From Firmicutes bacterium UBA1422 (GTDB lineage: Bacteria; Bacillota; Clostridia; Peptostreptococcales; Anaerovoracaceae), in assembly GCA_002304835.1 (NCBI GenBank), contig DBPK01000009.1, positions 1 to 21,394 on the forward strand: 21,394 nucleotides of DNA. Reading direction: 5' to 3'. Shown here piece by piece: positions 1 to 7,456 of this stretch. The notes below the pieces were generated by a model, which did no database searches, had not been told where the DNA came from, and was given only the letters and a program-made list of their open reading frames with translations. The translations under genes were made by a program, and so were the position numbers. The stretch's first letter is position 1. The number at the start of each line of letters is the position of its first letter.

Positions 1-1
1 A

Positions 2-1138
2 AGCGCAAACAGCGTAAACGGAGCTGACTTTGATGTACTGTTTGAAAATGTGGAGCTGGGAACATATTACGTAGCAGAGACCGATGAAAACGGAAACGTG
101 ATCGAAGCCGGAGGAACCAGCGGACAGTACAAGCTTGCAGAAGTTACCGGGCAGTACAGTGAAGCAGTTCTGACAAATGAAAGCATAGATCCTCAGGCAG
201 AAGTCAATATAGAAAACAATTATGAGTATTTCGGCAAGATCGATGTAACAAAAAAGATATTCCTGAACGATGTAGAAAAGGAAAGTTACAGCGACAGTTT
301 CTGGGTGGCACTATTTGATGAAAGCGATCAGCTTTATGGAGATCCCAAAGAAATAGAAATGACCGGCGGTGATGCAAATAAAGTTGTCTTTGAGAACCTG
401 CCATTCGGCGACTATGTTTTATATGAAACGGATTCTGAGGGGAACAAACTTTCAGGACCTGAAAGCGGACGTACTCCTGAATGGATCGACATAACCTATG
501 AAAACAATGAGGTATCCCTTACAGAAGATGCTCCTTCTGCTGATGTGGTAGTAAATAACTACTTTGAAGAAAAAGACGATCCATACTTCGGCTCCATAGA
601 AGTTACAAAAAAAGTCACATATAACGGAGAAGCTGCAGAGACCAGCCTGACATTCTATACCGCTCTGTTTGCGGACAAAGAGGGCACAGAAATAGTTACT
701 GAAGTAAAAGCTCTTGAAATGAACGGCAAAGATAATGTTTCCGTAATATTCGATAAGGATAAAAACGGAGAGAATCTTCCCGCAGGCACAATATACTATG
801 TGGCAGAGACCGATAAGGATGGAAATCCCATAACTGATCCACAAGGCTATACCATCCGGTATGAAAACGAGCAGAAAGTAGAAATGGATCCAGAAAATGA
901 TTATGTGGGAAAAACCACTATAACTAACCAATATGAAGGGGACGACGAAGAGTTTTACTATTATGATGAAAACGGAACAAAAGTAATGACAGTAAAAACA
1001 AGCGCCACTTCTTCAGAAACAAAAACAGGAGATGACATAAACATAGGACTGCTGATACTCCTGGTACTTATAGGAGTTGCAGGAGCAATAACACCTTTTG
1101 CTTTAAGGAAAAAGGCAAAAGAAGAAAGTGATAAATAA
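2..1138 (+). CDS. CnaB-repeat cell-surface protein, 3' part (5' end outside window)
   Basis: The reading frame is open from base 2, so the gene begins upstream; 378 residues are visible. The GTG at 50 is internal to the frame, not a convincing start. The protein is built from CnaB-like beta-sandwich modules. Two module starts (FGKIDVTKK at nt 230 and FGSIEVTKK at nt 587) lie 119 codons apart, each followed by an E-box-like segment (YVLYETD, YYVAETD) and an Asn-containing closing strand (NNY, TNQY). The tail of an earlier module precedes them. Such modules commonly form Lys-Asn isopeptide bonds in Gram-positive pilins and adhesins. The C-terminus has KTGDD, a hydrophobic span (GLLILLVLIGVAGA) and a basic tail, which is a sorting-signal layout but without a canonical LPXTG. 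Likely wall-anchored pilin or adhesin; partner and ligand are unknown. Confidence 0.85.
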   Translation, partial: SANSVNGADFDVLFENVELGTYYVAETDENGNVIEAGGTSGQYKLAEVTGQYSEAVLTNESIDPQAEVNIENNYEYFGKIDVTKKIFLNDVEKESYSDSFWVALFDESDQLYGDPKEIEMTGGDANKVVFENLPFGDYVLYETDSEGNKLSGPESGRTPEWIDITYENNEVSLTEDAPSADVVVNNYFEEKDDPYFGSIEVTKKVTYNGEAAETSLTFYTALFADKEGTEIVTEVKALEMNGKDNVSVIFDKDKNGENLPAGTIYYVAETDKDGNPITDPQGYTIRYENEQKVEMDPENDYVGKTTITNQYEGDDEEFYYYDENGTKVMTVKTSATSSETKTGDDINIGLLILLVLIGVAGAITPFALRKKAKEESDK

Positions 1139-1215
1139 AGAGTTTCCCGATTGTATTTTTAAGAAGCAGGATAAAAGAACAAGACATAAATAACATAGAA
1201 AGAACAGACATAAAC

Positions 1216-1257
1216 AAGGGAGCATGCATGCGCAGATGCATGTTCCCTTTTATTTAG
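1216..1257 (+). terminator. Rho-independent terminator after the CnaB protein gene
   Basis: A 14-bp stem pairs 1216-1229 (AAGGGAGCATGCAT) with 1236-1249, with one G-U pair, closes on a 6-nt loop, and is followed by a T-rich tract (TTTTATTT). It lies 78 nt after the stop of the surface protein gene and separates it from the next gene. Confidence 0.88.
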
Positions 1258-1317
1258 AGAAATACAAAAACAAAAGTAGCACACAAAAAAAACACAGAAA
1301 ACACAAATAAAAAATGA

Positions 1318-1323
1318 TATAAT
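1318..1323 (+). promoter_or_regulatory. Possible -10 element of the secreted protein gene
   Basis: A perfect TATAAT sits 75 nt before the start of the next gene, within a very A-rich stretch (about 1260-1330). No good -35 hexamer is visible 16-18 bp upstream, so this is tentative. Confidence 0.35.
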
Positions 1324-1397
1324 ATAAAATAATTCTTTTGATTAAAAGAAGAAGCTATTTTAAATCAAGAAAAAAAGCGATTCGGGAAGGGGAAAAA

Positions 1398-2384
1398 ATG
1401 GTCAAACAAAAGAAAACCAAAAAAACATTTTTGGCAGCAATAATATCAGTCGCAATGATTTTTTCTATGATCCCTGCGTCAGCCTTTGCCGTTGACAGCG
1501 GTACAGCAGGAACACCCTCAGTCATAAATGTTTCAACAGCAGAGCAGTTAAAGGCTGCCCTGGGAGGCAGTGACACCATACATCAGATCGAAGGCAATTC
1601 TGTTGTTTTGAGCGAGTCTGTTGCTCTGACGGATGTAAACATAAAAGTGATAGCAGGAGATCTGAAGATCGACCTTAACGGTCATGAGATCCTTTTCGGA
1701 GGCACTGCTTTTAAAGAAGGTATAGGTCTTTCCGGCGGGGATCTTGTAATAGGCGACAGGACCGGAGGAGAAAACGGTAAAATAACCACAGCTTTAGCGG
1801 GAGCCAAACTTATTAATGTTGGTAAAGGTACACTTACCGTCAATGCAGGAACGATTTCAGCAACGGGGGCCAAGTCATACGGCATTTACATCAAGAACTC
1901 CAAGTCTGCGAAAGTCGTGCTACAGGGAACAGAAAACAGTGTGGCACAGATATCAGGTAAGGCATATGCCATAAAACAAAACGGAAAAGGAAAAGTAAAG
2001 ATAGGCTCTGCGGCTAAAGTCACAATAAAGAAAACGAATTACTACTACAAAAAGAACCTGCCAAACAGAAAGTACACGCTAATCAAAGTCAGATACATAA
2101 CACCTACTCCCCAAGGAGTAAAGGTAACAGAAAAAAGCAGCAGAACAGCAAAAATCAAATGGAAAAAAGTTACCGGTGCAGACGGGTATGTAGTATATAA
2201 GTATTCCTCAAAAAAAGGCAAGTTTGTTAAGATCAAAGTTATACGGGACGGACTGAAGCTTTCGTATAATTACAAAAAATTAAAAAAGGGAGTAAAGTAT
2301 TCTTTCAGAGTAAAAGCATACAATGTTTTAAACGGGAAGAAAGTTTTAAGCATTTATTCCTCAAAAAAACATATAAGATTATAG
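1398..2384 (+). CDS. Secreted protein with beta-helix-like region and C-terminal fibronectin III-like domain
   Basis: 328 residues. The ATG at 1398 is chosen because GAAGGGG lies just upstream and a classic signal peptide follows (KKTKKTFLAAIISVAMIF, AxA-type cleavage near residue 31); a longer in-frame TTG start at 1338 would put 20 basic residues before it. Mature residues about 40-210 show short beta-rich, Gly/Asn-rich turns (LKIDLNGHEILFGG, GTLTVNAGTISATG) typical of right-handed beta-helix or pectate-lyase-like folds; no catalytic residues are recognised. Residues about 232-328 resemble a fibronectin III module (VKVTEKSSRTAKIKWKKVTG, YSFRVKAYN). The C-terminal half is very lysine-rich. 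There is no sorting signal or C-terminal membrane span, so it is probably released or held by charge. Function unknown; adhesion or glycan binding is a guess. Its stop overlaps the end of the opposing aroEK gene by 6 nt. Confidence 0.8.
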   Translation: MVKQKKTKKTFLAAIISVAMIFSMIPASAFAVDSGTAGTPSVINVSTAEQLKAALGGSDTIHQIEGNSVVLSESVALTDVNIKVIAGDLKIDLNGHEILFGGTAFKEGIGLSGGDLVIGDRTGGENGKITTALAGAKLINVGKGTLTVNAGTISATGAKSYGIYIKNSKSAKVVLQGTENSVAQISGKAYAIKQNGKGKVKIGSAAKVTIKKTNYYYKKNLPNRKYTLIKVRYITPTPQGVKVTEKSSRTAKIKWKKVTGADGYVVYKYSSKKGKFVKIKVIRDGLKLSYNYKKLKKGVKYSFRVKAYNVLNGKKVLSIYSSKKHIRL

Positions 2385-3611
2385 CAGATCCAAAAACTCA
2401 AGAATTTTTACGACGGACTCTTCCGGGAGGCCGTCGTTTTTTATGGAAATATCCGAATACTTATCATAAAGAGATATCCTGTTTTCATAAAGTTCCCGGA
2501 GAGATTTTTTTTTCTGAGAAAGGGGGCGGCCTTTCGTTGAGAGCAGGTGGATAGGACGTTCTATAAAGATTATTTTTCCGTTTTGTTTAAGAGCTCTAAT
2601 ATTTTCTTTTTTCAGAACTGCCCCCCCGCCCGTGGCTATAACAAGGGAATTTCTTTTGCCCAGTTCTTTGCAAATACTGGTCTCCAGTTCACGAAAATAC
2701 ACTTCTCCCCGTTCGATAATAATATCTCCTGCACTTTTGCCATCGGATATGGATATCTCCTCATCCGTATCGACAAAAATTCTATCCAGCTTTTTTGCCA
2801 GCAGTTGTCCCACGGTGGTTTTGCCGCATCCGGGCATACCCACAAGAACGATGTTTTCTTTTTCAGCGATAAGTTTTTTGATCAGGATCTCGTTCATGCA
2901 ATGAAGGTCATCTGCTCCGGTAAAAAGCTCCGCCGCTGCTGTAGCCTGGGCCACAAGCATTGGCAACCCGTTTGATGCCGGGATGTTAAGTTCAGCGGCT
3001 CCAAAAAGCAGGGGAGTCACAAAGGGATTATATATAAGGTCAAAAACACCGATGCACTTTTTGAAAAGAGAAAGGTCTATAATTGACTCTTCCGTGTTAT
3101 CGGGGAACATCCCGGAAGGTGTGGCATTTATGATGATCTCGGCATCCTTGGGCAGATCAGCATAAGAAATAAAGCCTCTGCCTTTTTTTCTTGAAGCTGT
3201 CAGTATCTCTCTGGCCTTAAGATCTTCCAAAGCTTTTTTTACAGCCAGACTCACGCCGCCGCTGCCAAGGACAAGGACTTTTTTCCCTGAGACTGAAATA
3301 CCGGATCTCTTTACCATATAGATAAAACCGGAATGATCCGTATTGGCTCCAAATAGAGCCCCATTTTTGAAATACAAAGTATTTACAGACCCGATTTCTT
3401 CGGCGGCAGGATCAATAAAGTCACAAAAGGCCATAACATCTTTTTTGTAGGGGATGGTAACATTAAGACCCTCAAAATTTCTTTTACGGAAAAAAGACGG
3501 CAGGTCTTCAGGGGATACACAGAAAAGTTCATATTCATATTTCCCCATGGCCTCGTGTATTTCTTTTGAATAGCTGTGACTCAATGATGCGCCTAAAAGA
3601 CCGTAACTCAT
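2379..3611 (-). CDS. aroEK: Bifunctional shikimate dehydrogenase - shikimate kinase fusion
   Basis: 410 residues carrying two consecutive steps, 3-dehydroshikimate to shikimate (NADPH) and shikimate to shikimate-3-phosphate (ATP). Residues about 1-235 are AroE: SLSHSYS near the start (shikimate-binding serines), catalytic Lys56 in NVTIPYK, Asp92 in GANTD, a glycine-rich nucleotide loop near 114-121 (VLGSGGVS instead of the usual GAGGAAR) and a TASRKK motif. Residues about 253-410 are AroK: Walker A GMPGCGKTT (258-266), DTD (281-283), Arg307 in YFRE, GGG (328-330), lid Arg362 in KGRPL and Arg378. Both halves look catalytically intact. It is the last gene of the aro operon; its ATG overlaps the pheA stop by one base (TAATG) with GGAGG upstream. 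Separate genes are the norm in bacteria, so the fusion is notable. No frameshift separates the halves. Confidence 0.95.
   Translation of the reverse strand: MSYGLLGASLSHSYSKEIHEAMGKYEYELFCVSPEDLPSFFRKRNFEGLNVTIPYKKDVMAFCDFIDPAAEEIGSVNTLYFKNGALFGANTDHSGFIYMVKRSGISVSGKKVLVLGSGGVSLAVKKALEDLKAREILTASRKKGRGFISYADLPKDAEIIINATPSGMFPDNTEESIIDLSLFKKCIGVFDLIYNPFVTPLLFGAAELNIPASNGLPMLVAQATAAAELFTGADDLHCMNEILIKKLIAEKENIVLVGMPGCGKTTVGQLLAKKLDRIFVDTDEEISISDGKSAGDIIIERGEVYFRELETSICKELGKRNSLVIATGGGAVLKKENIRALKQNGKIIFIERPIHLLSTKGRPLSQKKKSLRELYENRISLYDKYSDISIKNDGLPEESVVKILEFLDLL
2410..2442 (+). terminator. Rightward terminator embedded in the 3' end of aroEK
   Basis: The stem ACGACGG (2410-2416) pairs with CCGTCGT (2431-2437). 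After a 1x1 mismatch a 3-bp inner stem continues (CTC/GAG, 6-nt loop). A run of T follows (2437-2442). The T-run is on the plus strand only, so it would end transcription from the secreted protein gene at 1398-2384, although it lies inside opposing coding sequence. Confidence 0.8.
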
Positions 3612-4762
3612 TATATTGCCTCCATATAGCAGCCAAGGAATGAAAAGATTTCAGGCCCTTCCTGCATTTCACCCAGAAGATCAAGAAGCTCCCTGGAGTA
3701 TACCGAGGCTTCCAGATCAAAATAAAACATGAATTCAAAGTCGCTTCCCGGGATCGGTCTTGATTCCAGTTTAGTCAGGTTTATTCCCATGGCTGCAAAT
3801 TTTGCTATTGTATGATAAAGAGAGGAAGGTATATTGGGCAGCGAAAGAATAAGGGTCATTTTATTTGCACCGGGATAGATCTCAAGCTTTTTTGAAAAAC
3901 AGATAAAACGGGTGTAATTATTGTCACTGGTTTGTATATTTCTTTTTAGCAGTTCAAGGCCGTAAAGTTCAATGCACTCTTTTGAAGAAATGGCAGCAAC
4001 ATCTGTTCTGTCGCTCTCGGCCACCATTTTTGCCGCAACGGCAGTATTGTCGCATACGGTTATTTTGATGCCATTAAGTTCTCTGATAAAATCACCGCAC
4101 TGACCGATGGCCTGTTCGTGAGAGAAGATCTCTCTTATATCAGAAATCTTTGTGCCGGCTTTTGCCATAAGGTTGTGGCTGACCCTTAAGCGAAGACTTT
4201 TTATGATATAGAAATTATAATTCTGCATAAGATCATAAACAGCACCAACAGAACCGTAAGAGCTGTTTTCTATGGGAAGGATCCCATATTGACAAAGGCC
4301 TTTTTCAACAGCATTAAAAACACCTTCAAAACTGTTGAAATACATTACTGACGGCACCGCAAAAAGTTTTTCCGCCGCGGCCTGAGAATAGGCTCCGGCT
4401 ATGCCCTGACAACCCACAACAGCTTTTTTGGGGAAAAGATCCGGAGTTTGTGAAAGAGCTTCATCAATGAGCGCTGATAACCGGGATCTTCCTGCCAGGT
4501 AATTGTTTTGATAGGATCTGCTGACATCAAAAATCGTATTGAAAAGCAATCTTGCATATCCGTCCAAAGGTTCACCGATTTCTTCGGATACCCTGTGCAG
4601 TATGTCTTTTTCTCTTTTGTCGCTTAAAACCGGTATTCCATTCGCTTTTTTATATTTGGCGACTTCCAGGCTCTTGTCCATACGTTTTTTAAAAAGTGCG
4701 GTTATTTCCGAATCTATACTGTCAATATCTTTTCTAATGTTTTCCAAGTCCATATCAGCCAT
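3611..4762 (-). CDS. pheA: Chorismate mutase - prephenate dehydratase (P-protein)
   Basis: 383 residues in three domains: AroQ-type chorismate mutase (about 1-88, with the Arg10, Arg27, Lys38, Arg50, Glu51 pattern), prephenate dehydratase (about 113-290; PIENSSYGSVG and the catalytic TRF at 284-286), and an ACT domain (about 300-370) with ESRP (333-336), the Phe-binding motif of feedback-inhibited enzymes. It converts chorismate to phenylpyruvate and is probably inhibited by Phe. The ATG at 4762 is preferred to the one at 4768: GGAGG abuts the upstream ATG directly but sits 6 nt before the inner one. It overlaps the preceding chorismate mutase gene by 8 nt, which suggests translational coupling. 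Confidence 0.96.
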   Translation of the reverse strand: MADMDLENIRKDIDSIDSEITALFKKRMDKSLEVAKYKKANGIPVLSDKREKDILHRVSEEIGEPLDGYARLLFNTIFDVSRSYQNNYLAGRSRLSALIDEALSQTPDLFPKKAVVGCQGIAGAYSQAAAEKLFAVPSVMYFNSFEGVFNAVEKGLCQYGILPIENSSYGSVGAVYDLMQNYNFYIIKSLRLRVSHNLMAKAGTKISDIREIFSHEQAIGQCGDFIRELNGIKITVCDNTAVAAKMVAESDRTDVAAISSKECIELYGLELLKRNIQTSDNNYTRFICFSKKLEIYPGANKMTLILSLPNIPSSLYHTIAKFAAMGINLTKLESRPIPGSDFEFMFYFDLEASVYSRELLDLLGEMQEGPEIFSFLGCYMEAI

Positions 4763-5042
4763 TTTCATCCTCCATTTTTTCTTTCATATAATCGCGCTGA
4801 AAAGCTTTGCTGGCATCAAATAGTCCCCTGCAGAAATAGGGGACGTAGGGAGCAAAAAGCTCTCCTGTCCTGTCCTCAAAACGTCTTACCACTTTTCTTT
4901 CCCGGGTAGAATCCTGTACAGGAGTTCCTGTAGTAAGCTTGTATTCTGCAATCTGCGCAGAAAGAGCCATCCTCCTGATAAAAAGATCCGCCAGCTCGGC
5001 ATCGATCTCATCGAGTTCAAGTCTCAGTTCATTTAGATCCAT
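4755..5042 (-). CDS. Stand-alone AroQ-type chorismate mutase
   Basis: 95 residues, a typical length for a single AroQ-family mutase. The start ATG at 5042 follows AAGGAGGG by 6 nt. The helix-1 signature LRLELDEIDAELADLFIRRM supplies the active-site arginines (Arg7 and Arg23/24), Lys34 lies in AEYK, and the loop DSTRE matches the Asp/Arg/Glu cluster of E. coli chorismate mutase. It converts chorismate to prephenate. Because TyrA in this operon has no mutase domain and PheA has its own, this enzyme probably supplies prephenate to the Tyr branch outside PheA's Phe control (inference). It overlaps aroC by 14 nt and pheA by 8 nt. The alternative, a regulatory or non-catalytic mutase paralogue, is less likely given the conserved residues. 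Confidence 0.9.
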   Translation of the reverse strand: MDLNELRLELDEIDAELADLFIRRMALSAQIAEYKLTTGTPVQDSTRERKVVRRFEDRTGELFAPYVPYFCRGLFDASKAFQRDYMKEKMEDENG

Positions 5043-6222
5043 TGTTTCCCTCCTTATCATACCCCGGCATTTCCGACAGAAGATCAAGAAGACCTATTGC
5101 CACAGCCGCCTCTACTACAGGCACAGCTCTCACTGCTATACAGGGATCATGCCTGCCCTTTGCTACTATTTTTTCAGGGCCAAGAGTTTTCATGTTGACT
5201 GAATGCTGCTCTTTACTTATGGAAGGTGTGGGCTTGAATGCTGCCCTTATGATAAGGGGCATGCCGGAAGTAATACCTCCCAGTATTCCGCCGTGATGAT
5301 TTGTAATGGTATATATATTGCCTTTATCCACATAAAATGCATCGTTGTTTTCGGATCCTTTTAGGAAAGCAGAAGCAAATCCTGTTCCGAACTCCACGCC
5401 TTTGACAGCGGGTATCCCAAACAGTAACGGAGCAAGCGTGCTTTCGACACCGTCGTACATGAAACCGCCAAGGCCTGCAGGTACTCCGGCTGCACAGACT
5501 TCCACGATGCCGCCCAGAGAATCATTCTGATTTTTTGCGGTCAGTATAAGATCTTTCATTTTTTTGCCGGCTATGCTGTTTATAACAGGGAATTCAGAAA
5601 GTTGCTCGTTTTTTTCACGAAAAGTTTTCAGGTCATGGGCGGTCACCCTGGCGGGTTCAAAAGGATCATCGTATATATTGCTTACGGAGGATATATGGGC
5701 AGCTATTTCTGTTCCTTCGGAACGTAATATCTGCATGGCGATCCCCCCTGCCACGCAAAGGGGAGCCGTCATTCTCCCGGAAAAAGGTCCTCCACCGGAC
5801 ATGTTGATTTTTTCGCCATATTTGATCCTGGCAGTGAAATCGGCATGACCGGGTCTTGGGATATCACTGATGCTTTTATAATCATCGGATCTGACATCGG
5901 TGTTTTTTATAATAACAGTAAGAGGATCTTTTGAAACAGAAACGACATCTTCCATGAGTTTTGATGTCTTGCCTTTCAATGCTCCCGATATGACCACCGG
6001 CTTATCGCCTTCTTTTCTTCCTGTGGTAAAAGGACTGTTTCCCGGAGCTCTTCTGGCAAGAAACTTTTGAAGTTCTGTCATATCTATATTTGTTCCTTGG
6101 GGAAGCCCTGTTATGGTAACACCCACAGACTCTTCGTGGGAACCGCCGAAAATTTTCACTTTGATATTTTTGCCGAAGCAGGATTCTGTTTTGATAAACT
6201 CTTTTTTATTTTCAGATCTCAA
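5029..6222 (-). CDS. aroC: Chorismate synthase
   Basis: 397 residues from a TTG start at 6222. The upstream ATG at 6255 lies deep inside aroA with no ribosome binding site, whereas GGAGG lies 8 nt before this TTG, and no other start codon occurs before the conserved N-terminal block. The enzyme removes phosphate from EPSP to give chorismate and needs reduced FMN. Family blocks visible are GGSHEESVG (GESHG-like), RPGHADFTA, SGGGPFSGRMTAP, GGITSGMPLIIRAAFKPTPS and RHDPCIAVRAVPVVEAA. It overlaps aroA by 11 nt upstream and the chorismate mutase gene by 14 nt downstream. The first block is more divergent than in the enterobacterial enzyme, as seen in other clostridial forms. Confidence 0.95.
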   Translation of the reverse strand: MRSENKKEFIKTESCFGKNIKVKIFGGSHEESVGVTITGLPQGTNIDMTELQKFLARRAPGNSPFTTGRKEGDKPVVISGALKGKTSKLMEDVVSVSKDPLTVIIKNTDVRSDDYKSISDIPRPGHADFTARIKYGEKINMSGGGPFSGRMTAPLCVAGGIAMQILRSEGTEIAAHISSVSNIYDDPFEPARVTAHDLKTFREKNEQLSEFPVINSIAGKKMKDLILTAKNQNDSLGGIVEVCAAGVPAGLGGFMYDGVESTLAPLLFGIPAVKGVEFGTGFASAFLKGSENNDAFYVDKGNIYTITNHHGGILGGITSGMPLIIRAAFKPTPSISKEQHSVNMKTLGPEKIVAKGRHDPCIAVRAVPVVEAAVAIGLLDLLSEMPGYDKEGNNGSK

Positions 6223-7429
6223 TTGCTTCACCTCCCAGCTTTCTGAAATCATCAAAGAAGGACGGATATGATTTGTTTACAGCCTCCGCACCGCTTATTA
6301 TTACAGGTATCTGACATACTGAAGCAGCTATGGCTGCCATCATAACGATACGGTGATCCCCTGATCCGCTCACTGTGCCACCGGTAAGGATATTTTTGCC
6401 TTTTATCTCAAGACCTTCAGAAAGCTCTTTTATATCAGCACCAAGATCCGAAAGGGTTTGTGAAACCGTCCTGAGACGGTCGCTTTCTTTTAGTCTGAGC
6501 CTGGAAGCGCCGGTTATCAAAGTGGTTCCCAAGGTCACTGCCGCCGCGGCAGCAATGGGAGGGACAAGATCAGGAGTATCAGAAACATCTATCTTGCCCG
6601 GCAGTAAGGAAAGAAATTGGCTGATTTTTTTATCTCCCTGAAGGGATCTAGATGAAAGACCGGCACATACTATATTGTTACGTGAAGACATTTTGTTTGC
6701 CGCATACCAGAAGGAACTGTTTGACCAATCACCCTCGGGACGGACAGAACGTGGAGCTTTGTATTTCTGTTTGCCGGGAATAAGATAGCTGCCTCCGGGA
6801 AATTCTCCGGCCGCCACATCCCATGAACTAGCCTTATCCCATGAACTAGCCTTTCCCGGCGCTCTTTTTTCTACGGTTATGCCTGAATCTTCAAGAGTTT
6901 TTATGGTCATATCAACATAACTTTCAGACTGCAGAGGGGAAGTGAGCCTTATGGCACTGTGCCCGCTAAGAAGAGGAAGAGCGAATAAAAGGCCGGTAAC
7001 ATACTGGGAGCTGACATCTCCTTTTATAATATAATCTCCGCTTCTAAGGCGACCATCCAGTTCCCAGCCGTCCATTCTTTTTGAGAAAGAGCATCCGTGG
7101 GCCTCCATGGCTTCTTTAAGAGGAGAAACAGGCCTCTTTGGCAGGCGGCCGCTACATCTGAAAACAGCTCTTTCCTTAAGAGCCATTGAAACGGGCATCA
7201 TGAATCTGAGCGTGGAACCGCTTTCTTTGCATTGAAAAACAGGGTGATCATTTTCAAGTTGGGCAAGACAGCTCCTTGTTGCTTCAATATCATCGGATGT
7301 GGTTTCTGTCACAACTTCGGCATAGTCCTTTGTAAGAGCCGCAGCGATGAGAAGGCGATGCACATGGGATTTTGAATCAACAGCCTTTATTTTGCCTTTA
7401 AGAGGTTTGGGCATTATCATTATATCCAT
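6212..7429 (-). CDS. aroA: EPSP synthase (3-phosphoshikimate 1-carboxyvinyltransferase)
   Basis: 405 residues, slightly shorter than the roughly 427 of E. coli. It joins PEP to shikimate-3-phosphate. Conserved blocks in order: SKSHVHR near the start (the KSxSHR block, with variation), ESGSTLRF, LPKRPVSPL, GDVSSQYVTGLL, RPEGDWSNSSFW, DTPDLVPP (catalytic Asp), LRLKESDRL and GDHRIVM. All the usual substrate-binding Lys/Arg/Asp positions appear to be kept. The ATG at 7429 follows CGGAGAG by 4 nt. The coding sequence contains an exact 18-bp in-frame tandem duplication that doubles KASSWD between the SSQYV and RPEGDW blocks; the frame stays open. There is a 27-nt gap to aroB and an 11-nt overlap with aroC. 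Confidence 0.95.
   Translation of the reverse strand: MDIMIMPKPLKGKIKAVDSKSHVHRLLIAAALTKDYAEVVTETTSDDIEATRSCLAQLENDHPVFQCKESGSTLRFMMPVSMALKERAVFRCSGRLPKRPVSPLKEAMEAHGCSFSKRMDGWELDGRLRSGDYIIKGDVSSQYVTGLLFALPLLSGHSAIRLTSPLQSESYVDMTIKTLEDSGITVEKRAPGKASSWDKASSWDVAAGEFPGGSYLIPGKQKYKAPRSVRPEGDWSNSSFWYAANKMSSRNNIVCAGLSSRSLQGDKKISQFLSLLPGKIDVSDTPDLVPPIAAAAAVTLGTTLITGASRLRLKESDRLRTVSQTLSDLGADIKELSEGLEIKGKNILTGGTVSGSGDHRIVMMAAIAASVCQIPVIISGAEAVNKSYPSFFDDFRKLGGEAIEI
6818..6853. repeat. 18-bp perfect tandem duplication inside aroA
   Basis: ATCCCATGAACTAGCCTT occurs twice back to back (6818-6835 and 6836-6853). In the minus-strand aroA frame it encodes KASSWD twice. The copies are identical, which suggests a recent slippage or duplication event that kept the frame. 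Confidence 0.97.
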
Positions 7430-7456
7430 AAAACTCTCCGTTTTTTTATCAGAAAA

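Noticed and set aside
452..931. 159-codon open frame antisense to the CnaB protein gene
   Set aside because: Shadow of the CnaB repeat coding frame; composition is biased and there are no start signals.
2547..2975. 142-codon plus-strand open frame within aroEK
   Set aside because: Antisense shadow of the shikimate kinase domain with no ribosome binding site.
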